Shown here: positions 1 to 8,155 of the stretch, piece after piece
Position numbering within the stretch: the stretch's first letter is position 1
Layout: every line of letters begins with the position of its first letter
From: Firmicutes bacterium CAG:882
GTDB lineage: Bacteria; Bacillota; Clostridia; Lachnospirales; Lachnospiraceae
Length of the DNA: 51,921 nucleotides
NCBI GenBank assembly: GCA_000435595.1
Contig: FR895411.1
Span: 1-51,921, forward strand
Direction: 5' to 3'
The notes under the pieces: model-generated
The model's database searches: none
Told to the model about the DNA's origin: nothing
What the model saw: only the letters and a program-made list of their open reading frames with translations
Position numbers and translations under genes: made by a program

Positions 1-64
1 TCGTGATATGCATAAATATAACATGATATATATTAAAGCTATGAAAGCATGTTTTGCCACCTGA
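1..64 (+). repeat. Family A repeat, right end only
   Basis: It matches the right end of the copy at 28252-28550: the GTGATATGCATAA motif, an ATAACA arm, then the terminal GCATGTTTTGCCACC. The left part lies outside the window. The terminal sequence is the complement of the GGTGGCAAAAC tip seen at 1496. Confidence 0.75.
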
Positions 65-84
65 ATCTTATTAAGTATATAATT

Positions 85-131
85 ACGAACAGTTAAGTAA
101 AAATATCCATTATTAGTAAGCGATTTAGCAG
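85..131 (+). repeat. Family B repeat, left half
   Basis: It reads GAACAGTTAAGTAAAAATA followed by a CCATTATTAGTAAG segment and GATTTAGCAG. This parallels the left arm of the full copy that starts near 197. No matching right arm follows, so it looks like a truncated or decayed copy directly upstream of the complete one. Confidence 0.6.
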
Positions 132-204
132 TCGAGGTATATTATCTGCATCAGAAAATGATAAAAGGTATATTAAAATAATTTCTATATATAATCAGAA
201 CAGT

Positions 205-360
205 TAAATAAAAATACCCATTATAAATAAGTGATTTAACGGGCTATGGAGATAAGACTCATAGAAGCGTGGAGCGCTCATGCGAACACGCTTCTAATCT
301 TTGAGGCTTATCGCAATGTCCAGTCCGTGTAAACTTATTATAATGGGTATTTTTTATTTA
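205..360. repeat. Family B repeat, full copy with extra hairpin
   Basis: The arms (205-232 and about 332-360) are inverted repeats of roughly 28 bp with small indels, including AAAATACCCATTATAA and its complement. Between them lies the motif shared with the copy at 21530: a GATTTAAYGGRCTATG segment and GCTTATCGCAATGT followed by AGTCC. This copy also carries an inserted hairpin (AGAAGCGTG with CACGCTTCT, about 262-296). A/T runs at both tips suggest a two-way terminator. The arm sequence differs from the other copy, yet pairs perfectly with itself. Confidence 0.7.
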
Positions 361-471
361 ACGTCCGGGTTAATAATAAAAATGACTGAATATCATTTTG
401 TTTTTTACTAAAATACTACCATAAATGTGAGTTGTCAATACTTGAATTGTATTTTTTTAAGTTACAATTAC

Positions 472-495
472 AAAACGCACCTCATAAAAGGTGCG
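472..495 (-). terminator. Probable terminator of the MerR gene
   Basis: On the minus strand CGCACCT, a 6-nt loop and AGGTGCG are followed by TTTTG. It lies about 170 nt past the stop codon of the minus-strand MerR gene. Confidence 0.55.
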
Positions 496-549
496 CTCTG
501 CTAAATAAAAAGTATGAAGGATGAAAGTGGGCTGTATATATGTACAAAA

Positions 550-598
550 TTCATATTTTATGGGATTCGTATACAATACGATTTATATAAAATATGAA
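550..598. repeat. AT-rich nested inverted repeat
   Basis: TTCATATTTTAT (550-561) is exactly complementary to ATAAAATATGAA (587-598), with a second inner stem CGTAT/ATACG around ACA. There is no T-tract outside the stem, so it is not a standard terminator. It could be a cruciform or a decayed repeat copy. Confidence 0.55.
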
Positions 599-664
599 GA
601 TGGATTTATCTGTCCGACAATCGCATTATAAAGGTTGGTGCAGAACTAAGGTCAAGAACTTTTT

Positions 665-1480
665 TTACTGTTTTTTAACCGGCATATAAATTTTGTAATA
701 ATCCACGATTCCATTGCCGTAAGAACTGCCGCCCGGCGCTGCATAGATATAGAAAGCATAATAGTATCCCGAATGACCGTAACCGAGTGAGGATGCATGC
801 TTTATCATACCGTCTAAATCGAACTCAATTATTCCGTTGCCATGACCGAGGGCGGTGGTACTTATACATTCGCAGGGACCAACGAATGGAAGGTTTTCAA
901 TGTTGTCATCTACAGGTGCTGTATTTATGAGATTTTCCCAGATGACAAATGACATATAGCGCTGTGTCGGATTATAATCATCGTCAAAATGTGTTTTATA
1001 GCCGATATTTCCGAAGGTAAACATCGGAGAACTTATTGCGGCACCCATTTTATGACTTTCGGTATCTGCATTAATTTTTTCCATCATCCTGTAGCATTTA
1101 GGCATGACACATAAGGAATAGATGCCTATGTTGGAAGAGAGCTCCCCTAAGGATTTGCTGAGGACTGTCAGCTTCTCTATCTTGGTACGAAGCTGTTCAA
1201 TCTTTTTGGTGTTTGAATTTATCAGTTCATCAAATGTACTGCGTATGTCAGAAAGTGATGAGGACGTTATGAGAGGCGCTATCTCGGGAATGCTCACGTC
1301 TATCTTGCGGTAAAATGCGATGAATATTATCCTCCTTATCAGCTCAACATCGTAATATCTGTAGTTGTTATTATCGTCGCGCTTAGGGCAGATAAGACCT
1401 TCCTTTTCATACAGACGTATGGCATCAATGGTGACACCCGTGAACTTTGAGACTTGAGAGATTGTGTATTTTACTTCCAT
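665..1480 (-). CDS. MerR-family transcriptional regulator with C-terminal effector-type domain
   Basis: A predicted one-component DNA-binding regulator of 271 residues. Residues 5-70 form the MerR winged helix, with the typical ISQVSKFTGVTIDAIRLYEKEGL helix-turn-helix followed by an NYRYYD wing. A coiled-coil dimerisation segment follows (about 75-115). The C-terminal half (about 125-271) has the aromatic-rich look of a GyrI-like ligand pocket, but this is only a resemblance. The ATG is supported by a purine-rich GTAAGGGATAG sequence just upstream. Only about 15 bp separate the start codon from the tip of a family A repeat (1496), so its promoter must lie in or beyond the repeat. No neighbouring efflux gene suggests a target. 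Confidence 0.85.
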   Translation of the reverse strand: MEVKYTISQVSKFTGVTIDAIRLYEKEGLICPKRDDNNNYRYYDVELIRRIIFIAFYRKIDVSIPEIAPLITSSSLSDIRSTFDELINSNTKKIEQLRTKIEKLTVLSKSLGELSSNIGIYSLCVMPKCYRMMEKINADTESHKMGAAISSPMFTFGNIGYKTHFDDDYNPTQRYMSFVIWENLINTAPVDDNIENLPFVGPCECISTTALGHGNGIIEFDLDGMIKHASSLGYGHSGYYYAFYIYAAPGGSSYGNGIVDYYKIYMPVKKQ

Positions 1481-1495
1481 TTCTATCCCTTACAG

Positions 1496-1681
1496 GTCAT
1501 GGTGGCAAAACATATGGGCATAATTTACAGGAGTGTACAGCTGTTATGTCTATACATTTCGCTCCATTGTCCGAGGCAGGAAGTTCTAAGGACTTCCGGG
1601 CTTCTTCCCAAAGTCGCGACATGCATAAATATAACAGCGTGTACACATCTGAATTAAGAAAATATATTTTGCCACCTTGAC
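1496..1681 (+). repeat. Family A repeat, compact form (about 186 bp)
   Basis: The terminal inverted repeats match at 18 of 20 positions (GTCATGGTGGCAAAAC... at 1496 and its complement ending at 1681). Inner arms also pair: a TGTACA/CTGTTAT segment near 1538-1556 with ATAACAGCGTGTACA near 1631-1645. The core TTCTAAGGACTTC forms a simple stem-loop where the long copies carry three extra hairpins. The GCTTCTTCCCAAAGTCGCGA segment matches the core of other copies. No target-site duplication is obvious. Confidence 0.75.
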
Positions 1682-1789
1682 ATGCCGTTAAAAAAATATT
1701 TTATGATATTGGTAATTATATATTATGACGATAAAATTGTCCATTAATAAAATATATAATATTTTATAACTTTTCAGCGGAATCTATAG

Positions 1790-1860
1790 GTGTATTGTCA
1801 GCCGGAGCCACTTGCTTCGTACAATGGAGTTAATATGTATGGCTCCGGCTGACAATACAC
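1790..1860. repeat. 21-bp perfect inverted repeat around a family A fragment
   Basis: Positions 1790-1810 and 1840-1860 are perfect reverse complements (GTGTATTGTC...GGAGCCA). The 29-nt loop, read on the minus strand, matches the conserved family A core ATGCATATCAGCTCC...GTACGAAGCAAG at most positions. No T-tract follows on either strand, so this is not a typical terminator. Confidence 0.75.
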
Positions 1861-1903
1861 TAAGATACATGAAGTCAATGTTATAAATACTGCAATAAAG
1901 GTC

Positions 1904-1933
1904 TTGTGTACAATCCCCGCATAGTGATAAAAT
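1904..1933 (+). promoter_or_regulatory. Candidate promoter of the sdaAB-sdaAA operon
   Basis: TTGTGT (1904-1909) and TAAAAT (1928-1933) are separated by 18 bp, about 45 nt before the start codon. Confidence 0.4.
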
Positions 1934-1976
1934 ATTAGAAATATAACGCGAAAGTTTTGGAGGAAAGTGAGAAAAT

Positions 1977-2657
1977 ATGAATCTTATAGATATAATCGGT
2001 CCGGTGATGGTAGGACCGTCGAGTTCACATACGGCAGGTGCCGTGAGAATAGGACTCATATCAAGGAGGCTTCTCGGAGAGCCGGTTGCGGACGCAAAGA
2101 TATATATGCATGGCTCGTTTGCCGCGACAGGTAAGGGGCATGGTACCGACCGCGCACTTGTGGCGGGGCTTCTCGGAATGCAGGTGGATGATGAGAGGAT
2201 TCCGGTAAGCTTTAAGCTTGCCGCTGGAAGGAAAATGTCCTTTTCTTTCCGGAATGTAGAGCTCATGGATGCACATCCGAATTCGGTCAGGCTTGAACTT
2301 ACGGGAGTTACAGGGAAGCAGCTGGAGATTGTGGCGGCTTCTGTTGGAGGAGGTCAGATTCAGATATGCGAGATAGATGGTCTTACCGCTAATTTTGCGG
2401 GAAATTATCCTACGCTCGTGGTTCACAATCAGGACAGACCGGGGCATGTTATGAGTGTGACGACGCTTCTTGCACACAGGTCAATTAACATTGCGACAAT
2501 GCAGTTATTTCGAGACTCAAGAGGCGGATACGCGGTTATGGTTGTGGAGTGCGATCAGGAGATTCCGGCTGAAGCAATCGAATGGCTGCGTCGTCAGGAA
2601 GGCATTATTAAGGTAACTTATCTCAGCAGGGAAGGCATGGAGGAAAGTGATGTATAA
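1977..2657 (+). CDS. sdaAB: L-serine dehydratase, iron-sulfur dependent, beta subunit
   Basis: The beta subunit of the two-part [4Fe-4S] L-serine ammonia-lyase, which turns L-serine into pyruvate and ammonia in the cytosol. The 226 residues begin with the family signature GPSSSHTAGA at 13-22. A C-terminal ACT domain spans about 147-226 (NYPTLVVHNQDRPGHV), the usual regulatory part in Firmicutes. A GGAGGAAAGTGAG Shine-Dalgarno supports the ATG. The stop codon overlaps the alpha-subunit start by 8 bp, which indicates an operon with coupled translation. Serine catabolism feeding pyruvate and ammonia fits an anaerobe that also carries gdhA nearby. Confidence 0.95.
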   Translation: MNLIDIIGPVMVGPSSSHTAGAVRIGLISRRLLGEPVADAKIYMHGSFAATGKGHGTDRALVAGLLGMQVDDERIPVSFKLAAGRKMSFSFRNVELMDAHPNSVRLELTGVTGKQLEIVAASVGGGQIQICEIDGLTANFAGNYPTLVVHNQDRPGHVMSVTTLLAHRSINIATMQLFRDSRGGYAVMVVECDQEIPAEAIEWLRRQEGIIKVTYLSREGMEESDV

Positions 2658-3540
2658 ATCATTGGCAGAGATTGTCGAGACGGGAAAAATGTCGGGAAAG
2701 GGTTTCTGGCAGGTTGTGCTCGAGGATGATATAAAAGAGAGAGGCATAACGTTTGATGAGGGTTTCAGGCAGATGAAGGATATGTATCTTGCCATGAAGC
2801 AAGCGGACGCGGCGTATGATGACAAGCTTCGTTCGGCGAGCGGTATGGTGGGAACAGACGGCGGAAGACTTGAGGCGGCACGTATTGCCGGCGGAAGCAT
2901 CTGCGGGAATTTTATGATGAAGGTAATGGAAAAGGCAATAAAGATGGGAGAGTCTAATGCGTGCATGAAGCGTATTGTGGCAGCACCGACGGCAGGTTCA
3001 TGCGGCGTAATACCTGCTGTTCTCATATCAATGGAGGAGGAATTCGGCTATTCCGTGGATGAGATAACCAAAGGACTGATTGTGGCAGCGGGAATAGGCG
3101 GTGTCATTGCACAGAGAGCATTTCTTGCCGGAGCCGCAGGGGGATGTCAGGCGGAAATAGGTTCAGCGTCTGCGATGGCGGCAGGAGCGGCTGCATGTCT
3201 TAAAGGGGCTGATGGTGACAGGATAATCCAGGCGGCGGCTATCGCACTCAAAAATCTGCTGGGGCTTGCCTGTGATCCTGTCGGCGGACTGGTTGAAGTT
3301 CCGTGCGTGAAGCGAAACACAATAGGAGCTGTCGGAGCACTCACAGCCGCTGATATGGCACTTGCGGGGGTAGACAGCAAGATTGTTCCCGATGAGGTCA
3401 TTGATGCAATGCGAAGTATAGGTGTGGCAATGCCGTCCTGCATCAAAGAGACGGGAAACGGAGGACTTGCAGTAACACCTTGTGCAAAGGCGATGATGGA
3501 GAAGCTTTCACAGAAGGAAACAGAGACGGAGAACTGCTGA
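2650..3540 (+). CDS. sdaAA: L-serine dehydratase, iron-sulfur dependent, alpha subunit
   Basis: The catalytic alpha subunit of L-serine dehydratase, 296 residues. Cysteines at about 118 (GSCGV), 166 (GGCQAE), 208 (ACDPVGG), 219 (VPCVKRN) and 264 fit the [4Fe-4S] enzyme family; the 166/208/219 trio are the expected cluster ligands. The glycine-rich TAGSCG and CDPVGGLVEVPC motifs are intact. An in-frame GTG lies one codon earlier, but the ATG at 2650 has GGAGG at 6-nt spacing. It overlaps sdaAB by 8 bp. A perfect inverted repeat follows the gene. Confidence 0.95.
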   Translation: MYKSLAEIVETGKMSGKGFWQVVLEDDIKERGITFDEGFRQMKDMYLAMKQADAAYDDKLRSASGMVGTDGGRLEAARIAGGSICGNFMMKVMEKAIKMGESNACMKRIVAAPTAGSCGVIPAVLISMEEEFGYSVDEITKGLIVAAGIGGVIAQRAFLAGAAGGCQAEIGSASAMAAGAAACLKGADGDRIIQAAAIALKNLLGLACDPVGGLVEVPCVKRNTIGAVGALTAADMALAGVDSKIVPDEVIDAMRSIGVAMPSCIKETGNGGLAVTPCAKAMMEKLSQKETETENC

Positions 3541-3553
3541 TTTAAGGCAGTTC

Positions 3554-3593
3554 TTTTTATGTAATAGGAACTTCGTTCCTATTACATAAAAAA
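3554..3593. repeat. 18-bp perfect hairpin after sdaAA
   Basis: TTTTTATGTAATAGGAAC and its exact complement flank a 3-nt loop. The T-run is on the 5' side and the A-run on the 3' side on both strands, which is opposite to an intrinsic terminator. It could still stabilise the mRNA 3' end. A GC-rich segment follows, with small dyads (GTCGCAAGCGAC, and AGAATGTGCC with GGCATATTCT near 3658-3679). Confidence 0.6.
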
Positions 3594-3711
3594 CGCTCCG
3601 TGGGGATGCGCACTGCGGCGTATAATGTAGGTGTCGCAAGCGACCGCTGCAGGCGCGAGAATGTGCCAAGGCATATTCTGTGTTCAATTTTTTAAAGTGT
3701 TAAGTGATATT

Positions 3712-3778
3712 GTAACAACCGTAACAAAAAGGTAACAATTTTTAATTTTAATGTAACAAACTTTAAAATATATGTAAC
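3712..3778 (+). promoter_or_regulatory. Helically phased GTAACA repeats before the MBOAT gene
   Basis: Exact GTAACA copies start at 3712, 3721, 3732, 3753 and 3773. The spacings are 9, 11, 21 and 20 bp, close to whole helical turns. The layout suggests a cooperative DNA-binding site upstream of the promoter. A similar array sits before the SleB-like gene near 41183. The half-site resembles the published WalR box (TGTWAH repeated with an 11-bp period), but this is inference. Confidence 0.45.
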
Positions 3779-3843
3779 ATATTTTTTTTCGAAACGTGAT
3801 ACCATATTCTTAGATTAAGCAGTAAAGGGGTGTGCACGGGATT

Positions 3844-5238
3844 ATGGTATTTTCAAGTCTGGAGTTCATTTTTCGATTTCTCCCCATTTTTTTATTGGCA
3901 TATTTTGCAACACCTGCAAAGTACAGGAACGCCGTGCTTACTGTCGGAAGCCTTGTGTTTTACGCTGTCGGCGAACCCGTCTATGTATTTCTTATGATAG
4001 CGTCGATTGCTGCAAATTATTTTCTGGCACTTGGAATTGCAAAGTACCGTGGCAGAAATAGCGGAAGGCTTCTGCTCATGCTTGCCGTCCTGATAGATTT
4101 CGGAGGCCTGTTTTTCTTCAAATATCTTGGTTTTTTTACAAGAAATATATGTGCATTAATCGGGAGAAACGCACCTGAGATCAATGTGGTTCTGCCGCTT
4201 GGAATAAGCTTTTATACGTTCCAGATAATGTCCTATGTGATTGATGTGTACCGCGGAAAGTACAGTGTGTGCCGAAGCTTTACGGAGGTTGCCGCGTATA
4301 TAAGCATGTTTCCGCAGTTGATTGCCGGACCGATAGTGAGCTTTGACGAGGTAAGACCGCAGCTTGAGAAAAGACGGGTTACGGTTAAAAATATCGAGTG
4401 GGGCATAATGCTTTTTGTTGTAGGTCTGGTGTACAAGGTGCTGTTTGCCAACAAGATTGCTTCGCTCTGGAATGATGTCATGACTGTGGGAGTGATGGGA
4501 GCCGACACGGCACTTGTGTGGCTTGGTGCGTGGGGTTATGCGATGCAGATATATTTTGACTTCTTCGGATATTCGCTCATGGCGATGGGAATAGGAAAGC
4601 TTTTGGGATTTAATTTTCCCGGCAACTTTTTGAGCCCCTACTGTGCGGTTTCAGTGACGGATTTCTGGCGCAGATGGCATATAACGCTTGGGCGGTGGTT
4701 CAGAGAGTATGTGTATATACCTCTCGGCGGCAACAAAAAGGGCAGGGCGAGGATGGTGCTTAATACATTTGTGGTATGGCTTCTCACGGGACTGTGGCAT
4801 GGAGCGGCGTGGAACTTCATAATATGGGGAATGTTTTTCTTCGTGTTAATTACAGCGGAAAAACTTTTGTACGGAAAGCTTCTCGAACGGCACAGGGTTG
4901 TCGGACACATCTATATGATGCTCATAATTCCGTTTTCATGGGTGATTTTTAATATCACGGATTTGGGAGAGTTAAAGCTTTACCTGTGCAGGATGCTCGG
5001 CGGAATAGGGCTTCCGGCGGCACTCGGAGATGCGGTGGGAAAGTCTGTGAGTCTCATGGGGAGATACTGGTGGCTACTTATTATATGTGCTGTGTGCTCG
5101 ACATCGATTCCGATGAAGCTTATCACAAAGCATCGCAACAGCATTGTGGTAAAAATAGTTCTGCTTTTGTTGTTCTGGCTGTGTGTGTACCAGCTTTCAA
5201 TTCAGAAGAGCAATCCGTTTTTGTATTTCAGATTTTAG
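3844..5238 (+). CDS. MBOAT-family membrane O-acyltransferase (AlgI/DltB-like)
   Basis: A polytopic membrane acyltransferase predicted to move acyl (usually acetyl) groups across the membrane onto a surface polymer. It has about ten hydrophobic segments over 464 residues. Family hallmarks are the start VFSSLEFIFRFLP, the LPLGISFYTFQ and FPQLIAGPI motifs, the DFWRRWHITLGRWFREYVYIPLGG-type block (about residues 275-300), and the active-site histidine in GLWHGAAWNF (about His319). A GTG at 3832 would add four residues; the ATG at 3844 matches the usual family N-terminus. The next gene, 52 bp downstream, encodes an SGNH hydrolase, the common partner in AlgI/AlgJ- and PatA/PatB-like systems. The acceptor polymer is unknown. 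Confidence 0.9.
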   Translation: MVFSSLEFIFRFLPIFLLAYFATPAKYRNAVLTVGSLVFYAVGEPVYVFLMIASIAANYFLALGIAKYRGRNSGRLLLMLAVLIDFGGLFFFKYLGFFTRNICALIGRNAPEINVVLPLGISFYTFQIMSYVIDVYRGKYSVCRSFTEVAAYISMFPQLIAGPIVSFDEVRPQLEKRRVTVKNIEWGIMLFVVGLVYKVLFANKIASLWNDVMTVGVMGADTALVWLGAWGYAMQIYFDFFGYSLMAMGIGKLLGFNFPGNFLSPYCAVSVTDFWRRWHITLGRWFREYVYIPLGGNKKGRARMVLNTFVVWLLTGLWHGAAWNFIIWGMFFFVLITAEKLLYGKLLERHRVVGHIYMMLIIPFSWVIFNITDLGELKLYLCRMLGGIGLPAALGDAVGKSVSLMGRYWWLLIICAVCSTSIPMKLITKHRNSIVVKIVLLLLFWLCVYQLSIQKSNPFLYFRF

Positions 5239-5290
5239 TAAAATTGAGTGGTGTGTGGTTCCGCTTTAATAACGGGATGGAGGAAAATTT

Positions 5291-6466
5291 ATGGCGGGAA
5301 GGGTTATAAAACAAGGTACATTTACATGTATGTTACTACTGTCGACATTATTAGTCTATGCGGTTTCGATAGCGGGAGTGCAGGCAGGAAGATTGAAGAA
5401 GGATATATCATGGGCACACCCGTTATTTGTGGCGCTGTTTAATCGTGAATATGTGTCGGTGCCTGATGCGGGAGATGCAGAGAATGCGGTTGTAGAGAAT
5501 GCGGGTATTGCGGCGGCACCGACGGAGGAGATGCAGAAAGTGACAGAGACGGCAGGAACGTCGGACTATGGAAATACGTCTGATGCATTGGAGAAGGCGG
5601 AGAACTTCACCGAAGCTAATGAGAATATGGAGGATGCTGCCGATTCGGACAGCATGGAATTCGGAGGGACGTATGTGAACGATGCAGTGGAGGGAGCGTC
5701 GCATGATGCCGATTCGGATGAAGCTGAGAACGTAATTGGCGCTGCGTATGAGGCAGAGAGCCGAAGTCCTGGTGCTGTTGAGTATGCAAAGAGGGATATG
5801 CGCTATGCGAGGTCGCGCTACTACAATGACAGCGACATAATCGCACTTTCTTCCAAGCTTGACTATGTGCAGGTTGACAATGAGTATTTTACGGATGCGT
5901 GTTTTATAGGGGATTCGCGTATTGAGGGACTGTACTTTTACGGAGGGCTCAAGGAGGCTGATTATTTTTACAAGCCGGGTACGACAGTGTATGATATGAT
6001 GGACAGCAGTCTTTCGTGCAACGGTTCGGCGGCATCGTACATTGATGTTCAGACAGCACTATCACAGAGACGGTACGGAAAAATATTTATCATGGTCGGT
6101 GTAAATGAGCTGGGCGATAAGACGCCTGAGGAGTATGCACAGGCTTATGCCGATAATATAGAAATAATAAGAGAGCTTCAGCCGGATGCTTCCATATTTA
6201 TAATGGGAATGATGCATGTCACGACGGGGTACTCGGACGCGAGCGATGTGTTCAACAACGATAATATTGACAACCGCAACACGGCAGCGGCGGGGCTTGC
6301 TGATGGTGAGATGGTATTTTATCTTGATATGAATGAGTGCGTGGGTGATGAGTGTGGAGGCGTGAGAGAGGAGTACAGCTATGACGGAGTTCATCTCAAG
6401 GCTGAATATTATAAGCTCTGGACAGAATGGATGAAAGCACATGGCATAAATAAGTTAATAAAATAA
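5291..6466 (+). CDS. Membrane-anchored SGNH/GDSL-family hydrolase, likely O-acetyltransfer partner
   Basis: An extracellular SGNH-fold protein of 391 residues. Residues 10-32 form one hydrophobic segment (uncleaved anchor or signal). Residues about 50-165 are an acidic Ala/Glu/Asp-rich linker of low complexity. The SGNH domain follows, with block I FIGDSRIEG (Ser209), block III GVNELG (Asn272) and block V DGVHL (Asp365, His368). That triad is complete. Placed just after the MBOAT gene with a GGAGG ribosome site, it probably completes acyl transfer to, or trims acyl groups from, a wall polymer outside the cell. The linker would span the wall. Which of transferase or esterase it is cannot be read from sequence. 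Confidence 0.82.
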   Translation: MAGRVIKQGTFTCMLLLSTLLVYAVSIAGVQAGRLKKDISWAHPLFVALFNREYVSVPDAGDAENAVVENAGIAAAPTEEMQKVTETAGTSDYGNTSDALEKAENFTEANENMEDAADSDSMEFGGTYVNDAVEGASHDADSDEAENVIGAAYEAESRSPGAVEYAKRDMRYARSRYYNDSDIIALSSKLDYVQVDNEYFTDACFIGDSRIEGLYFYGGLKEADYFYKPGTTVYDMMDSSLSCNGSAASYIDVQTALSQRRYGKIFIMVGVNELGDKTPEEYAQAYADNIEIIRELQPDASIFIMGMMHVTTGYSDASDVFNNDNIDNRNTAAAGLADGEMVFYLDMNECVGDECGGVREEYSYDGVHLKAEYYKLWTEWMKAHGINKLIK

Positions 6467-6514
6467 GGTGGTAAAGAAAATGTGGAATTTTATTTAATTA
6501 TCTAAAATTTTTTA

Positions 6515-6543
6515 TTGCGTCCGCTTTACTTTTGCTATATAAT
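6515..6543 (+). promoter_or_regulatory. Promoter of gdhA
   Basis: TTGCGT (6515-6520), a 17-bp spacer and a consensus TATAAT (6538-6543), about 75 nt before the start codon. Confidence 0.7.
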
Positions 6544-6620
6544 ACATTAACAGAGCAAAGTGAGAAAAGTTTTGTCATGAATCAGCTCAAGCTAACATTA
6601 CTTTCAGGAGGTTTTATTTT

Positions 6621-7979
6621 ATGTCATACGTTGATGAAGTACTTGCAAAAGTTAAAGAGAAAAACGCATCTGAGCCGGAATTTCTTCAGGCTGTAACAGA
6701 GGTTCTTGATTCATTAAGACCTGTTATCGATGCAAATGAGGAACTCTATAAGAAGAATGCAATCCTTGAGAGAATTACTGAGCCGGATCGTCAGATTATG
6801 TTCCGTGTACCATGGGTAGACGACAATGGACAGGTTCAGGTTAACAGAGGTTTCCGTGTACAGTTCAATAATGCTATCGGACCATACAAGGGCGGTTTAA
6901 GACTTCATCCGTCTGTTAACTTGGGAATTATCAAGTTCCTTGGTTTTGAGCAGGTATTTAAGAACTCTCTTACAACACTTCCTATCGGTGGCGGCAAGGG
7001 TGGTTCCGACTTTGATCCTAAGGGCAAGTCAGACAGAGAGATTATGGCATTCTGCCAGAGCTTCATGACAGAGCTTTACAAGTATATCGGTGCAGATGTG
7101 GATGTACCGGCAGGTGATATCGGTACAGGTGCAAGAGAGATTGGCTTTATGTTTGGTCAGTACAAGAGAATCCGTGGCTGTTATGAGGGTGTGCTCACAG
7201 GTAAGGGACTTTCCTATGGCGGTTCACTTGCACGTACACAGGCTACAGGATATGGTCTTTTATATCTGACAAACGCACTTCTCAAGGATCACGGCATCGA
7301 CATCGCAGGCAAGACATGTGCTGTATCAGGTTCAGGTAATGTTGCAATCTACGCTATTGAGAAGGCACATCAGCTCGGAGCTAAGGTTGTCACATGTTCT
7401 GATTCTACAGGCTGGATTTATGATCCGGAAGGAATTGATGTTGCACTTCTTAAGGAGGTTAAGGAGGTTAAGCGTGCCCGTCTTACAGAGTATGCGGCGG
7501 CACGTCCTTCAGCAGAGTATCATGAGAAGAAGAACGGTGAGCACGGTGTATGGCAGTACAAGGTAGATTTAGCTCTTCCATGTGCAACACAGAACGAGCT
7601 CAACCTTGACGATGCTAAGATGCTTGTAGCTAATGGCGTTACATCTGTTACAGAGGGAGCCAACATGCCTACAACTCTTGAGGCTACCAAGTACTTACAG
7701 GCTAACGGCGTACTGTTCGTAGGTGGCAAGGCTGCCAACGCAGGCGGTGTTGCGACATCCGCTTTGGAGATGAGTCAGAACTCTGAAAGACTTTCATGGA
7801 CATTCGATGAAGTTGACGGCAAGCTCAAGGGCATTATGGAGACAATCTACGCTAACATCAGTGATGCTGCTAAGAGATACAATGCGACAGTCGGCGGAAA
7901 GACAGACTATGTTGCAGGTGCTAACATCGCAGGCTTTGAGAAGGTTGTTGATGCTATGCTTGCACAGGGTGTATACTAA
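6621..7979 (+). CDS. gdhA: NADP-type glutamate dehydrogenase
   Basis: Hexameric glutamate dehydrogenase, which joins 2-oxoglutarate and ammonia to form glutamate; the NADP type is usually the assimilatory form. The length of 452 residues is normal. The substrate-binding block GPYKGGLRLHPSVN is followed by PIGGGKGGSDFDPKGKS with the catalytic-site lysine at about 126. PAGDIGTGAREIG and the Rossmann SGSGNVAIYA motif complete the fold. AGGAGG precedes the ATG at good spacing. Codon use is more biased than in its neighbours, fitting a highly expressed gene. It has its own promoter and a strong terminator, so it is monocistronic. Confidence 0.96.
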   Translation: MSYVDEVLAKVKEKNASEPEFLQAVTEVLDSLRPVIDANEELYKKNAILERITEPDRQIMFRVPWVDDNGQVQVNRGFRVQFNNAIGPYKGGLRLHPSVNLGIIKFLGFEQVFKNSLTTLPIGGGKGGSDFDPKGKSDREIMAFCQSFMTELYKYIGADVDVPAGDIGTGAREIGFMFGQYKRIRGCYEGVLTGKGLSYGGSLARTQATGYGLLYLTNALLKDHGIDIAGKTCAVSGSGNVAIYAIEKAHQLGAKVVTCSDSTGWIYDPEGIDVALLKEVKEVKRARLTEYAAARPSAEYHEKKNGEHGVWQYKVDLALPCATQNELNLDDAKMLVANGVTSVTEGANMPTTLEATKYLQANGVLFVGGKAANAGGVATSALEMSQNSERLSWTFDEVDGKLKGIMETIYANISDAAKRYNATVGGKTDYVAGANIAGFEKVVDAMLAQGVY

Positions 7980-8026
7980 ATCGTACACTTACAATATAAT
8001 GCTGATAACAGATAAATGATTATATG

Positions 8027-8061
8027 AGTGCTCCGGAAACGAGATTTTCGGAGCACTTTTT
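8027..8061 (+). terminator. Terminator of gdhA
   Basis: AGTGCTCCGGAAA pairs with TTTTCGGAGCACT across a short loop and runs into TTTTT. Confidence 0.9.
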
Positions 8062-8155
8062 AACGCAATTTTATTTTAATCATATTTCCATGCGATTAAT
8101 TATGTGTTAAGATAACAGTATTGTATACATTAGCACTTTTTTATGGAGGAAAACA

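Larger units (their letters stand above)
1..664. other. Intergenic stretch packed with repeats
   Basis: No convincing gene is seen here. The stretch holds the right end of a family A repeat (1-64), a half copy and a full copy of family B (85-131 and 205-360), a likely terminator of the minus-strand MerR gene (about 472-495), and an AT-rich cruciform-like inverted repeat (550-598) with 12-bp outer arms and an inner CGTAT/ATACG stem. The left side is cut by the window start, so an upstream gene may end just outside. Confidence 0.6.
1481..1976. other. Divergent intergenic region with repeats
   Basis: This region lies between the minus-strand MerR gene and the serine dehydratase operon. It contains a compact family A repeat (1496-1681), an AT-rich spacer, a 21-bp perfect inverted repeat around a family A fragment (1790-1860), and a candidate promoter for the operon (1904-1933). 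Small open frames inside the repeat are not believed to be genes. Confidence 0.6.

Noticed and set aside
1447..1680. Two overlapping short frames near the MerR start
   Set aside because: They begin inside the MerR gene on the other strand and continue through a family A repeat.
3554..3593. Hairpin after sdaAA as an intrinsic terminator
   Set aside because: The stem is perfect, but the 3' side ends in A's on both strands; there is no following T-tract. It is kept only as an inverted repeat.
3712..3778. GTAACA repeats as a CRISPR-like array
   Set aside because: The repeat unit is only 6 bp and the spacing follows helical turns; no cas genes are present.
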